Origin: Chromatocurvus halotolerans
GTDB lineage: Bacteria; Pseudomonadota; Gammaproteobacteria; Pseudomonadales; Halieaceae
Assembly: GCF_004340525.1 (NCBI RefSeq)
Contig: NZ_SLWX01000014.1
Coordinates: forward strand, 20,776 to 84,775
Direction of reading: 5' to 3'
Length of the DNA: 64,000 nt
Of the stretch, positions 53,004-61,593 are shown piece by piece. The translations under genes were made by a program, and so were the position numbers. The first letter of the stretch is position 1. Every line of letters begins with the position of its first letter. Under the pieces are notes generated by a model. That model saw nothing but the letters and a program-made list of their open reading frames with translations. It was not told where the DNA came from and ran no database searches.

Positions 53004-55294
53004 CACTCCCGGTCTCCCGCCGTCTGAATGTCCTTCCCCGCCGCTGGCGGCGCGAGCAGCACCGCGGCCAGAAAGAAGTAGAACAGCCAGCTCACCCGGG
53101 CGGAATCCAGCGGCGAGCCGAACAGACCGAGTATGCCCACCACGAGCACGCCGAGCATGAAGAACTGCTCTTCGGGACGCCGGCTGGCGGCGCCATGGGC
53201 CCGCCACAGCCCGACGCCGACCAGGCCCGTCAGCAACAGCAGGCCGAGCCAGCCGGTGTCGAACCAGGCCTGCAGCCAGAGGTTCTTGACGTGATACGGC
53301 AGGTGCGCAAGATCCGTGTAGAAAAACCAGTGCTGCATGCCCTGCGCGAAATTGCCATTGCGTACGCTGGCACCGCTGCCGGAGAGTGCCTGCAGGCCCC
53401 ACACATCGAGCTCCGACCCTGCGCCCATGTTGCGCAGGCCCAGCAGCAGGGGCCTGCCCGCAGCATCCAGTCGTCCCTCGGGCACCGGTAGCCGCAGAAC
53501 ACGGCGCGAGTTGCCCTCGCCTGTGGATGGCCGCACCGCGGCAAAACTGCAGGCGCGGTCGCGGCGACCGGTGTCCAGAATGTTGCGCTGGCACAGGGAC
53601 ACCAGCAACCGTGATCCCGGCTCACCACGCAGGGTCAGGCCGAGGACCAGCGCGTCGCTGTCAACGGCAATGCGCTGCCCGACGGTGAGATCGCGTCCAC
53701 CCTGCAGCCGCAGGACGTGGCGATCTTCCGCTGCAACGACAGTAAAGGTTGCCAGCTTTGCGCGTCGCAGCGGCCATGCCTCGGCGTAATGCAGGGGAAA
53801 GCGGCCAACACCATTACCCGCGATGTTGCCAAGCGGGGCATCCGAGGCAGACACCACATCGCGCCAGTGCTGCAGGCGCGTGCCGTAATCGCGGTCCACG
53901 GACGCCATGCGTGCATCCATCTGCGAGGCTACCAGCGCGGTCGCCATGCTCGCAGGGACCAGCAGCAAGGCCAGCAGCACCAGCGCACGATCAACGAAGG
54001 GAGCGCCGGCAGCGGCAACGAACAGGCGCTGCATGGACAGCAATGCGGCGACGGCGGCAGCAATCGCCGCCAGCGTACCCGCGGTGCCAACGTCATCAAT
54101 GACACCCGCCACCTGCAGCAGCGCCGGCATCACGAGCAGCACCAATAGCGCCAGTACCCACGGACCGGCAGGCCAGCTGCGCACCGGCCCCGCGAGCAGA
54201 GCGAGCACCGGCAAGACCAGAAATACCCACAAGCCCGGAGCACCGAGAACGCTGGGAGCGTCGAGACCGCCCGGAGCGTCGAGAAAGCCGAGCAGACGGT
54301 ACGCCGCCAGCAGGGCGCAGGGCACCGCGGCTGACGCCAGCATCACCGAGGCGAGAGACAGGCCCAGCCGCTGTCGCTGCGCGAGCAACAGCCAGGCCGG
54401 GTACGCAGCCAGCAACAGGGCGACGCTGGCGTAGGTGCTGCGCGTGAAGCCCACCAGCGTGACGTACAGTAGTCCGGCGGTGGCGGCGATGCCAGCGGTC
54501 CGCATCAAGGGGCTACGCACCGTGATAACCGCGTGCAGCGCAGCCGCCAGCAACAGCACGATCACCGCATCGATCACCTCGCCACCAGTGTGCATGTCCG
54601 AGAACAGACCGGTCACCCGGTAACTGCTGCTGAAGTCGAGCAGCGCGGTCCCGGCCAGCCCGGGCTTTGCCTGCGACAGCTGCAGCAGCACACCCCGCTC
54701 CCACAGCACAATCAGCAGCAGCACCAGCCCGGCAGTGCAGAGGCCGCCCAGAAGATGCCGACGCGCAGTCTCGTGCCCGGCGCTTGCCAGCGACAGCCAC
54801 AGCGGCGCCAGCAGCACGCCCCAGGCAACACCGCGCAGTACCTTGTAGCCATAGCCTGCCGTGAGGTAGGGATCCTCGGCAGGCACGGCCGGCGCCTGCC
54901 AGAGTGAAGGCAATGCGGGGCCGGCAACGAACAGCAGTAGCAGGTAGGCGAGCAGCAGCCAGCGATCCGGCGTCATCCACACGGCGCTCTCGCGGATTTT
55001 GGCATAGCGCCCGAACATGGCGCTGCCGCAGAGTGTCAGCAGGAAAAACCAGTCCAGCTCGCTGAACAGGAACCAGCCCGTCCAGGGGGTCAGGTCCAGC
55101 GCGACGGTAACCAGTGGCAGGACCCACAGCCACAGCCAGGGCAACCACCACAGCAGCGCCAGATAGGCGATGCCGGCAAGCAGCAGCCCAGTCCCCCAGA
55201 TAGGCACGCCGGCCACCACTGGCACCGTCAGCGCAAGGAGGACCGCCCCTGCCAGTGCAGGCACAGCGCGACTCGCGATACGCGTTGCCCGCAT
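53003..55294 (-). CDS. O-antigen ligase/polymerase-like protein with extra periplasmic domain
   Basis: 763 aa. About ten helices in the first 460 residues; then roughly 200 residues of soluble, beta-rich sequence (EDRHVLRLQGGRDLTVGQRIAV to ELDVWGLQALSGSGASVRNG). HLPYHVKNLWLQAWFDTGWLG is the His-containing loop shared by Wzy/WaaL enzymes, followed by two more helices. The soluble part sits inside the large periplasmic loop and resembles a carbohydrate-binding sandwich; that is an inference. It may polymerise or ligate the polymer to an acceptor. It is coupled by TGATG to a shortened paralogue. Confidence 0.75.
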   Translation of the reverse strand: MRATRIASRAVPALAGAVLLALTVPVVAGVPIWGTGLLLAGIAYLALLWWLPWLWLWVLPLVTVALDLTPWTGWFLFSELDWFFLLTLCGSAMFGRYAKIRESAVWMTPDRWLLLAYLLLLFVAGPALPSLWQAPAVPAEDPYLTAGYGYKVLRGVAWGVLLAPLWLSLASAGHETARRHLLGGLCTAGLVLLLIVLWERGVLLQLSQAKPGLAGTALLDFSSSYRVTGLFSDMHTGGEVIDAVIVLLLAAALHAVITVRSPLMRTAGIAATAGLLYVTLVGFTRSTYASVALLLAAYPAWLLLAQRQRLGLSLASVMLASAAVPCALLAAYRLLGFLDAPGGLDAPSVLGAPGLWVFLVLPVLALLAGPVRSWPAGPWVLALLVLLVMPALLQVAGVIDDVGTAGTLAAIAAAVAALLSMQRLFVAAAGAPFVDRALVLLALLLVPASMATALVASQMDARMASVDRDYGTRLQHWRDVVSASDAPLGNIAGNGVGRFPLHYAEAWPLRRAKLATFTVVAAEDRHVLRLQGGRDLTVGQRIAVDSDALVLGLTLRGEPGSRLLVSLCQRNILDTGRRDRACSFAAVRPSTGEGNSRRVLRLPVPEGRLDAAGRPLLLGLRNMGAGSELDVWGLQALSGSGASVRNGNFAQGMQHWFFYTDLAHLPYHVKNLWLQAWFDTGWLGLLLLTGLVGVGLWRAHGAASRRPEEQFFMLGVLVVGILGLFGSPLDSARVSWLFYFFLAAVLLAPPAAGKDIQTAGDRE

Positions 55295-55812
55295 CAGGAC
55301 AGGCCACCCGCCCGCGGACGCAGCACCAGGGCAAACAGAAAGAAATAGAACAGCCAGGCCACCCGCGGTGAATCCAGCGGCGTGCCGAACAGACCCAGCA
55401 AGGCAAGCCCCAGCAGCGCAATGCCGAGGGCGGGTGCCGGATCCGCCTCTGGCGCCCGCCAGGCAGACAGCAGCTGAAAAAGCTGCAGACCGCCGGCACC
55501 CCGAAATTCCCCCCGCGCCAGCGCAACGGCAAAGGTCACCAGGAACAGGGCATCAAACTCGTTGACCAGCGGCCTTCCGGTCCAGGAGGTCAGGTCGAGG
55601 AGCACGGTCAGCGCCGGCAGCACCCAGAGCCAGGCGAGCGGCTGCCAGAAAAGCAGCACGGCATAACACGCGCCCAGAGTCGCCACGGGCAGCGCAAAGA
55701 CCGGCAGGGTAGCCAGCAGCACGCCTGCGCCCGCTGCGGGTACCACCGCCAGCAGGCGCAGAAACCGCAGCCCGCCAATCATGCCGCCAGAGGTGTACTG
55801 GGTTGCCGACAT
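55294..55812 (-). CDS. Shortened ligase paralogue (ends only)
   Basis: 172 aa, all membrane. Residues about 40-90 (WQPLAWLWVLPALTVLLDLT, then WTGRPLVNEFDALFLVT) align with the N-terminal helices of the 53003 protein. Residues 135-170 (GLFGTPLDSPRVAWLFYFFL) align with its last helices. The roughly 570 residues between them, including the His loop, are missing. ATG 55812 lies 1 nt after the protease stop, and the TGA overlaps the full ligase start. It cannot be a ligase by itself; it could be an accessory subunit or a relic kept by coupling. Confidence 0.75.
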   Translation of the reverse strand: MSATQYTSGGMIGGLRFLRLLAVVPAAGAGVLLATLPVFALPVATLGACYAVLLFWQPLAWLWVLPALTVLLDLTSWTGRPLVNEFDALFLVTFAVALARGEFRGAGGLQLFQLLSAWRAPEADPAPALGIALLGLALLGLFGTPLDSPRVAWLFYFFLFALVLRPRAGGLS

Positions 55813-55813
55813 A

Positions 55814-56593
55814 TCAGTCGCCGCCGCCAATACTCTCCATCAGGGCATGCACATACTCGACGGGGATGGCATAGCTGATGCCAGACGGTCGCTCGAGCAC
55901 CGCCTCACGGGTTTCCTTCACGAACACGCTGTTGACCACACCGATCACCTCGCCAGATTCTGGCCGGAACACGGGGCTGCCGCTGTTGCCGGGATAGGCG
56001 ATGGCGTCGAGCTGAAAGACATCATAGCGGTTGCGCATTCGCTGCAGCTGCAGCGCCGTGAGTTCGCTGGAGTCACCCGCCGTGCGCACAACCGGCGTGA
56101 TCGACGAGACAATCCCCAGATGCGTGACCGGGTACAGACCGAGCACCGCGCCGATGGGAAAACCGGTAAAGGCCATGGTCTCCCCTTCACGTACCGTGCC
56201 TGAGTCGCCCAGGGAGAGCGTGGGCAGGCGCGTGCCCTCAATGCGAAGGATTGCCAGATCATGCTCCTTGTCACGCGCGACAACCCGCGCCACGTGCACT
56301 CTGGCATCGCGACCGCGGCCGGCAAATACGGCGAGCGACTGGCGGTTTTCGTAGTCGAGCTCCTCTGGCAGTACGTGGTCGTTGGTCACAATGAGCTGCC
56401 CATCGCCTACCGAGAACCCGGTGCCCATCAGTTGATTGGGACGCTGGCCGGCAATCGGCTGGCGCGGCGGATAGGCCGTACCCACGCCAACGATGGCCGG
56501 ACGCACCTCATCGATCACGTCGGGCAGCTCCCGCGCCGACGCGACGCCTGCCGCCAACAGCAGCAGGCACACAATTTTCAGGACAGCTTGCAT
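55814..56593 (-). CDS. Exported trypsin-like serine protease
   Basis: 259 aa, S1C/HtrA-like fold without a PDZ domain. A signal peptide (KIVCLLLLAAGVASA) is followed by the triad: His in IVTNDHVLPEE, Asp in KEHDLAILRIEG and Ser in AYPGNSGSPVF. It should act in the periplasm, on a partner that is not visible; the adjoining ligases are candidates. ATG 56593 has GGAG 8 nt before it; a longer frame to 56776 lacks support. It is the first gene of the ligase-phosphatase operon and is divergent from the acyl-CoA ligase. Confidence 0.85.
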   Translation of the reverse strand: MQAVLKIVCLLLLAAGVASARELPDVIDEVRPAIVGVGTAYPPRQPIAGQRPNQLMGTGFSVGDGQLIVTNDHVLPEELDYENRQSLAVFAGRGRDARVHVARVVARDKEHDLAILRIEGTRLPTLSLGDSGTVREGETMAFTGFPIGAVLGLYPVTHLGIVSSITPVVRTAGDSSELTALQLQRMRNRYDVFQLDAIAYPGNSGSPVFRPESGEVIGVVNSVFVKETREAVLERPSGISYAIPVEYVHALMESIGGGD

Positions 56594-56655
56594 GGGATTA
56601 CTCCGGGATTTATCGACAGAACGGCCCTCGCAGCAGGGTAGTGGCGGGACAGCGG

Positions 56656-56695
56656 CGGGATATCTGTCACAGATTCTCACGGCACGCTTGCCGCT
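56656..56695 (+). promoter_or_regulatory. Possible sigma54 promoter with upstream palindrome before the acyl-CoA ligase
   Basis: CGGCACGCTTGCCGCT (56680-56695) has GG and GC separated by 10 nt and a perfect GGCACG half, but the -12 half is poor. ATCTGTCACAGAT, palindromic except for its centre base (56662-56674), lies 5 bp upstream. The implied start site is about 50 nt before ATG 56759. Confidence 0.4.
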
Positions 56696-56758
56696 GACGC
56701 TGGCAGCAGACACACTCAATCCCTTTCCACGGTGACAGTACACGAGCACGCAGGACAC

Positions 56759-58354
56759 ATGGCCGACCAACTGCACGAGTTAATCAGGGCGCAGGCAGAA
56801 CAGCAAGCGGACGCGCCTGCCCTGCTTCACAAAAACGACACCCTGACCTACGGCGAGCTGCACGCCCTGACCCGCGGCGTCGCCAATGGCCTTTTACAGC
56901 ATGGCATCAAGGCCGGCGAGCGGGTAGGCATTTACCTGCCCAAGCAGCCCGAGGCGGTGGCCGCCATTTTTGGCAGCGCCCACGCCGGCGCCACCTTCGT
57001 GCCGATCAACCCGGTGCTGAAGCCGCGACAGGTTGCCTACATCGCCAATCACTGCCAGGTGCGGACGCTGATTACCTCCGCGCAGCGCTGGCAGCAGCTG
57101 CGCGATGCCGATGCCGATCTCTCCGGCGTGCAGCTGACGGTGCTGCTGGATGGGTCCGCCGCATTGACAGCGGACGAGGCCGGTGGCGGGCTCATGCACT
57201 GGCAGGACTTCTTGGCCGATCGCAGCGAGCCGCAGGGCCACCGCCGCATCGACCAGGACATGGCCGCTATTCTTTACACCTCGGGCAGTACCGGCAACCC
57301 CAAGGGGGTAGTCCTCAGCCATCGCAATATGCTGGTCGGGGCCGACAGCGTGGCAACCTATCTTGAGAACACGGCCGCGGACCGCATTCTGGCGGTGCTA
57401 CCGCTTAGCTTCGATGCCGGGCTGAGTCAGCTGACGACTGCCTTCAGCCGCGGCGCCTCCTGCGTGCTGCTCGACTATCTGCTGCCGCGGGATGTGATTC
57501 GCGCCGTTGCCCGCTACGGCGTGACCGGGCTGGCCGGCGTGCCGCCGCTGTGGAACCAGCTGGTGCAGTGCGAGTGGCCCGAGGAGGCCACGCGCAGCCT
57601 GCGCTACATCACCAACACCGGGGGCAAGATGCCGGTGGCGACCACCCGCACGCTGCAACGACTGCTGCCCGACACCCGCATCTTTCTCATGTACGGACTC
57701 ACCGAGGCCTTTCGCTCCACCTATCTCGACCCGGCCGAGCTGGAGCACCGTCCCGAGTCCATCGGCAAGGCCATACCCAACGCCGAGATACTGGTGGTGA
57801 ACGGCGACGGCGAGCTCTGCGCGCCCGGCGAACCCGGCGAACTGGTGCATCGCGGCGCCCTGGTCGCCCGCGGCTACTGGAACGACCCGGAAAAAACCGC
57901 CGAGCGCTTCCGCCCCTGCCCCGGCCAGGACCCCGCCCTGCCCCTGCCAGAGATGGCCGTGTGGTCCGGCGACCAGGTGGTGCGCGACGAGGACGGATTT
58001 CTTTATTTCGTGGCGCGGCAGGACGATATGATCAAGACGTCAGGCTACCGCGTAAGTCCTTCTGAAGTTGAGGAAGTGGCCTATGCCAGCGGCCTTGTAG
58101 CAGGCGCGGTGGCGCTCGGCGTTGCCCATGCCATGCTGGGCCAGGCCATTCTGCTGCTCGTCACCCGGGCAGCGACGCTGGCGGAGGATGACCCTGTGCT
58201 CGCGCTGCAGACGCACTTCCGGCGCGAGCTGCCGAACTTCATGCAGCCGCAGGCGATTCTTCTGGTCGAGAGCCTGCCCCAGAACCAGAACGGCAAGTTC
58301 GACCGCCGCAGCCTGTCGGACCAGCACAAGGATCACTTCGAGGAGAGCGCATGA
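56759..58354 (+). CDS. Exosortase A-associated acyl-CoA ligase (AMP-forming)
   Basis: 531 aa, ANL superfamily, TIGR03098-type. AAILYTSGSTGNPKGVVLSH is the phosphate-binding loop, MYGLTEAFRST the A5 motif and VWSGDQVVRDEDGFLYFVAR with DDMIKTSGYRVSP the later motifs; a final QNQNGKFDRRSL holds the catalytic Lys. It would activate an acid as acyl-AMP for a carrier. I prefer ATG 56759, with AGGA just upstream, over GTG 56732. It overlaps the decarboxylase by ATGA. The acyl carrier protein usually found in such loci is missing. Confidence 0.9.
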   Translation: MADQLHELIRAQAEQQADAPALLHKNDTLTYGELHALTRGVANGLLQHGIKAGERVGIYLPKQPEAVAAIFGSAHAGATFVPINPVLKPRQVAYIANHCQVRTLITSAQRWQQLRDADADLSGVQLTVLLDGSAALTADEAGGGLMHWQDFLADRSEPQGHRRIDQDMAAILYTSGSTGNPKGVVLSHRNMLVGADSVATYLENTAADRILAVLPLSFDAGLSQLTTAFSRGASCVLLDYLLPRDVIRAVARYGVTGLAGVPPLWNQLVQCEWPEEATRSLRYITNTGGKMPVATTRTLQRLLPDTRIFLMYGLTEAFRSTYLDPAELEHRPESIGKAIPNAEILVVNGDGELCAPGEPGELVHRGALVARGYWNDPEKTAERFRPCPGQDPALPLPEMAVWSGDQVVRDEDGFLYFVARQDDMIKTSGYRVSPSEVEEVAYASGLVAGAVALGVAHAMLGQAILLLVTRAATLAEDDPVLALQTHFRRELPNFMQPQAILLVESLPQNQNGKFDRRSLSDQHKDHFEESA

Positions 58355-59589
58355 GTCATGAAGCCCCCCTGCCCGCCGGCATGCCGCCCGGCTTCGACAT
58401 CCGAGGCAACGAGTTGTGCGTGGCGGGGACGCCCGTGAGCGAGCTCGCGGCTCGGGTCGGCGATCGCCCCTTCTATGCCTACGACAGCGCGCTGATGAGC
58501 GAGCGCGTGCGCTTTCTCAGAACACACCTGCCGGCAGAGATTGATCTGCACTACGCCATCAAGGCCAACCCCATGCCGGCCGTGGTGCAGCACATGTCCG
58601 GCCTCACGGAAGGTCTGGATGTGGCGTCGGCGGCAGAGCTCGGCGTGGCACTGAGCACGGGGGTCGATCCCCTGGACATCAGCTTCGCGGGGCCGGGCAA
58701 GTCTGCGCGGGATCTTGAAGACGCGGTGTCAGCCGGTGTGATCATCATTCTTGAGTCCTTCAACGAGATGGAGCGGGTTGCCGCACTGGCGGCGAAGCAC
58801 CATTGCCAGCCGCCAGTGGCGGTGCGCGTGAACCCGGATTTCGAACTCAAGAGCTCCGGCATGAAGATGGGCGGCGGCCCGAGGCCCTTCGGCGTGGATG
58901 CGGAAGACGTACCGGAACTCCTTCAGCGGATTGCCAGGGAGCCGTTGCGTTTCATGGGTCTGCATATTTTCACGGGATCGCAGAATCTGCGCCACGAGGC
59001 GCTTATCGAAGCCCACGACCAGACCTTTGCACTGGCGCAGCGCCTGGCGGCGGAAAGCCCGATGCCCATCCAGTGGCTGAACATCGGCGGCGGGCTGGGC
59101 ATTCCCTATTTTCCCGGCGACCAGCCTCTGGCGCTGGAACCCGTCTGCGACAATCTGCGCCAGCGGTTTTCTGCCTGGCAGGCGGCCCACCCGGACTGTA
59201 CGGTGGTCATGGAACTCGGCCGCTACCTGGTAGCGGAAGCGGGCGTGTATGTCTGTCGCGTGAGCGACCGCAAGACCTCGCGTGGCCAGGTGTACCTGAT
59301 CACGAATGGCGGCCTGCACCACCACCTCGCCCTGTCGGGCAATTTCGGCCAGGTGATCCGCAAGAACTACCCGGTGTGCATCGGCAACCGCGTGCACGGC
59401 GACACAGAGGAAGTGGTCAACATTGTGGGGCCGCTGTGCACGCCGCTGGACATCCTCGGGCAGCGCATGTCGCTGCCGGTCGCCGGCATCGACGACCTGA
59501 TCGTGGTGTTCCAGTCCGGCGCCTACGGCTTTACTGCCAGCCCGCATCTGTTCCTGAGCCACCCGGCGCCCGAAGAGCTCCTGCTCTGA
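58351..59589 (+). CDS. Exosortase A-associated PLP-dependent decarboxylase
   Basis: 412 aa, fold-type III ornithine/diaminopimelate decarboxylase family (TIGR03099-type). LHYAIKANPMPAVVQHM places the PLP Lys at residue 71; GLHIFTGSQNL and LNIGGGLGIPYF are the phosphate-binding motifs; VMELGRYLVAEAG is the C-terminal domain. It probably decarboxylates an amino-acid-like intermediate activated by the preceding ligase. Coupled by ATGA. The substrate is unknown. Confidence 0.9.
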   Translation: MSHEAPLPAGMPPGFDIRGNELCVAGTPVSELAARVGDRPFYAYDSALMSERVRFLRTHLPAEIDLHYAIKANPMPAVVQHMSGLTEGLDVASAAELGVALSTGVDPLDISFAGPGKSARDLEDAVSAGVIIILESFNEMERVAALAAKHHCQPPVAVRVNPDFELKSSGMKMGGGPRPFGVDAEDVPELLQRIAREPLRFMGLHIFTGSQNLRHEALIEAHDQTFALAQRLAAESPMPIQWLNIGGGLGIPYFPGDQPLALEPVCDNLRQRFSAWQAAHPDCTVVMELGRYLVAEAGVYVCRVSDRKTSRGQVYLITNGGLHHHLALSGNFGQVIRKNYPVCIGNRVHGDTEEVVNIVGPLCTPLDILGQRMSLPVAGIDDLIVVFQSGAYGFTASPHLFLSHPAPEELLL

Positions 59590-59961
59590 CGCCGCCGGGC
59601 GAAATCGCCCCCTATGTGTGCTAGCTAACAGACAGGAGTCGGCGCTTTACCACAGTCTTGCGTTGTGAAAACGCTAATAACACTACCCACAAGCCCGCCA
59701 GACACGCCTGACCCGGCCCTGGCCCCCGAATTGTCAACCGCAAAAGACCCGGAGGTGGACAGCTCACCACGACTTTCCGCCGTACCTTTGCCCACGAAAA
59801 ATGCTGCACTGACGGCCCCTGCGACCTCTGTCACAGAATCTTACCCGCAACATGACATGTCACATTCCCCTGCTATTCTCCAGACTCGTAATCCGATTCG
59901 ATCAACCGGAAGTCACACGCCCGGCGAGCCAATGCACGGGCGCAGTGCGGGAGTTATGGGC
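59590..59961 (+). promoter_or_regulatory. Leader of the initiating sugar transferase gene
   Basis: A gene-free stretch of about 370 bp. It contains TGCGACCTCTGTCACA (59820-59835), a one-mismatch version of TGTGA-N6-TCACA, and TGACATGTCA (59853-59862), a perfect 10-bp palindrome. An open frame runs through it (from 59665), but its first hundred residues are low-complexity and unlike the family. No clear sigma70 or sigma54 promoter could be fixed. Confidence 0.4.
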
Positions 59962-61386
59962 ATGATGGCGGGCAGTCTTTTGGGTACCACACGCATTTTC
60001 AATCACCACGTTCACGTGGCCTATTACTGGCTGGCACTGGTGGACGCCCTGCTGTTTTTCGGGGCCTGCTACGCCGCCACCTGGCTGTATTTCCTGAACC
60101 AGCCCGCTGGCCTGGAAGTGCACCTGGCCCAGCTACCCGCGAGAGCGATGGTCTTTTCGGCCATCACGGTGCTCGCCATGTTCAGTCTCGGGCTCTACCA
60201 GCCGCGCCTGCGTGAGGGGCCGAACGGCGTCCTGCTGCGTGTGGCGGGCGCCATCGCCATCATGACCCTGGGCATGACGGCCATCTTCTACTTCCTGCCC
60301 TCGCTGCACCTGTGGCGCGGGATCTTCGTGTACGCTGCCCTACTGGCCTTTGTCGGCAGCCTGACGACTCGACTGATTTTCTCGCGAACCGTGGAGCTGG
60401 AGCAGCTCAAGCGTCGGGTGCTCGTGCTCGGCTCCGGCCGCACCGCCGCCAACATCGCCAGCAAGATGCGTCGCAAGTCCGACCGTCGCGGATTCCGCAT
60501 TTACGGCTATGTGCGCCAGCAGGGGGAAGACACGCAGCTCGATACCGGCAACGTGATCACCCTGGATATCCCGCTCTCGGAATACGTGCGCAGCCACGGC
60601 ATTGAAAAAATTGTTGTCGCCGTGGACGACCGCGAGAAGTACATGCAGGCAGACGAACTGATGCGCTGCCGCATGCAGGGTGTCGCCGTGGTCGATATTC
60701 TCGATTTCTTCGAGAGCGAGGCCAGCAAGGTGCTGACCGACGAAGCGCATCCCGAGTGGTTCATTTTTTCCAACGGCTTCAAGTGCGACTCGTCAACCTT
60801 CGGCCTGCGACGCCTGTTCGATATTGCGGCGTCCTTCGCGCTGCTCACCGTCACCTGGCCTTTCATGCTGCTGGCGGTTCTGGCTATCTGGCTCGAGGAC
60901 GGCATCGGTGCGCCGGTGATTTTTCGGCAGCGCCGGGTGGGACTGCAGGGCCAGATATTCGACGTGATGAAGTTTCGCAGCATGACGGTGGATGCCGAGG
61001 GCGACGGCAAGGCGCGCTGGGCGACGCCGGATGATCAGCGCGTTACCCGGGTCGGCAAGATTATCCGCAAGCTGCGCATTGACGAGCTGCCGCAAATCCT
61101 CAATGTCCTGAAAGGTGACATGGCCTTTGTGGGGCCACGCCCGGAGCGACCGGAGTTCGTGCGCGACCTGGCGGAAAAGATTCCTCACTTCGAAAAGCGC
61201 CATTGCGTGAAGCCGGGTATTACCGGCTGGGCCCAGCTTAACTATCCTTACGGGGCGAGTGAAAAAGACGCGAAGGCCAAGCTGGAGTTTGACCTGTATT
61301 ACGTCAAGAACCAGAGCCTGTTTCTCGACCTCACGATTCTGCTGCAAACCGTGGAAGTCATCCTTTTCGGTAAGGGAGCTCGCTAG
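59962..61386 (+). CDS. XrtA-system initiating sugar transferase (TIGR03013-type)
   Basis: 474 aa. Four to five membrane helices in the first 140 residues, then a CoA-binding-like Rossmann domain (VLVLGSGRTAANIASKM), then the polyprenyl-phosphate sugar-1-phosphate transferase domain. VMKFRSMTVDAEG, RKLRIDELPQILNVLKGDM and FVGPRPERPEFV are its catalytic motifs. It puts the first sugar phosphate onto undecaprenyl phosphate. The frame opens at 59665; ATG 59962 fits a GGGAG site 8 nt upstream and the family length, with ATG 59932, 59956 and 59965 as alternatives. Confidence 0.9.
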   Translation: MMAGSLLGTTRIFNHHVHVAYYWLALVDALLFFGACYAATWLYFLNQPAGLEVHLAQLPARAMVFSAITVLAMFSLGLYQPRLREGPNGVLLRVAGAIAIMTLGMTAIFYFLPSLHLWRGIFVYAALLAFVGSLTTRLIFSRTVELEQLKRRVLVLGSGRTAANIASKMRRKSDRRGFRIYGYVRQQGEDTQLDTGNVITLDIPLSEYVRSHGIEKIVVAVDDREKYMQADELMRCRMQGVAVVDILDFFESEASKVLTDEAHPEWFIFSNGFKCDSSTFGLRRLFDIAASFALLTVTWPFMLLAVLAIWLEDGIGAPVIFRQRRVGLQGQIFDVMKFRSMTVDAEGDGKARWATPDDQRVTRVGKIIRKLRIDELPQILNVLKGDMAFVGPRPERPEFVRDLAEKIPHFEKRHCVKPGITGWAQLNYPYGASEKDAKAKLEFDLYYVKNQSLFLDLTILLQTVEVILFGKGAR

Positions 61387-61402
61387 CGCTAGCCTCTCGC
61401 TT

Positions 61403-61426
61403 CCCGCCCTTCAGGGGCGGGTTTTT
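61403..61426 (+). terminator. Rho-independent terminator after the sugar transferase
   Basis: CCCGCCC and GGGCGGG (7-bp arms) around TTCAG, followed by TTTTT. It lies 17 bp after the stop codon. Confidence 0.85.
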
Positions 61427-61465
61427 CCTGTCAGGTTTTTTTACACCCCCCCCCGCCGTTCGGAT

Positions 61466-61481
61466 TGTGGCGTTTGTCACA
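61466..61481. promoter_or_regulatory. TGTGG-N6-TCACA near-palindrome upstream of a sigma54 promoter
   Basis: TGTGGCGTTTGTCACA differs from TGTGA-N6-TCACA at one position. Its centre is about 70 bp upstream of the start site implied by the sigma54 promoter at 61519, a usual place for an enhancer-bound activator. Confidence 0.45.
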
Positions 61482-61518
61482 GTTCTGTAACCTTCTGAGC
61501 CACAAGTAGAAATTTCGC

Positions 61519-61534
61519 TGGCCTGTTTATTGCT
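61519..61534 (+). promoter_or_regulatory. Sigma54 promoter for the small gene at 61594
   Basis: TGGCCTGTTTATTGCT has the invariant GG and GC exactly 10 nt apart and TTGCT at -12. The start site would be near 61545, about 50 nt before the ATG. It is the best sigma54 match I found. Confidence 0.7.
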
Positions 61535-61593
61535 GTGCATATCTGGGAAACGCACAACATCGGGGCAACGATGGCCGGGAGAACACACAGATA

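Noticed and set aside
55081..55100. GGGGTCAGGTCC string inside the 53003 ligase gene
   Set aside because: It has no second arm; it encodes the LDLTPWTG segment that is shared with the paralogue, so the match is a coincidence of coding.
59858..59875. TGTCAC-N7-TGCT as a sigma54 promoter for the sugar transferase
   Set aside because: The second G of the -24 element is missing and the spacing is one base too long.
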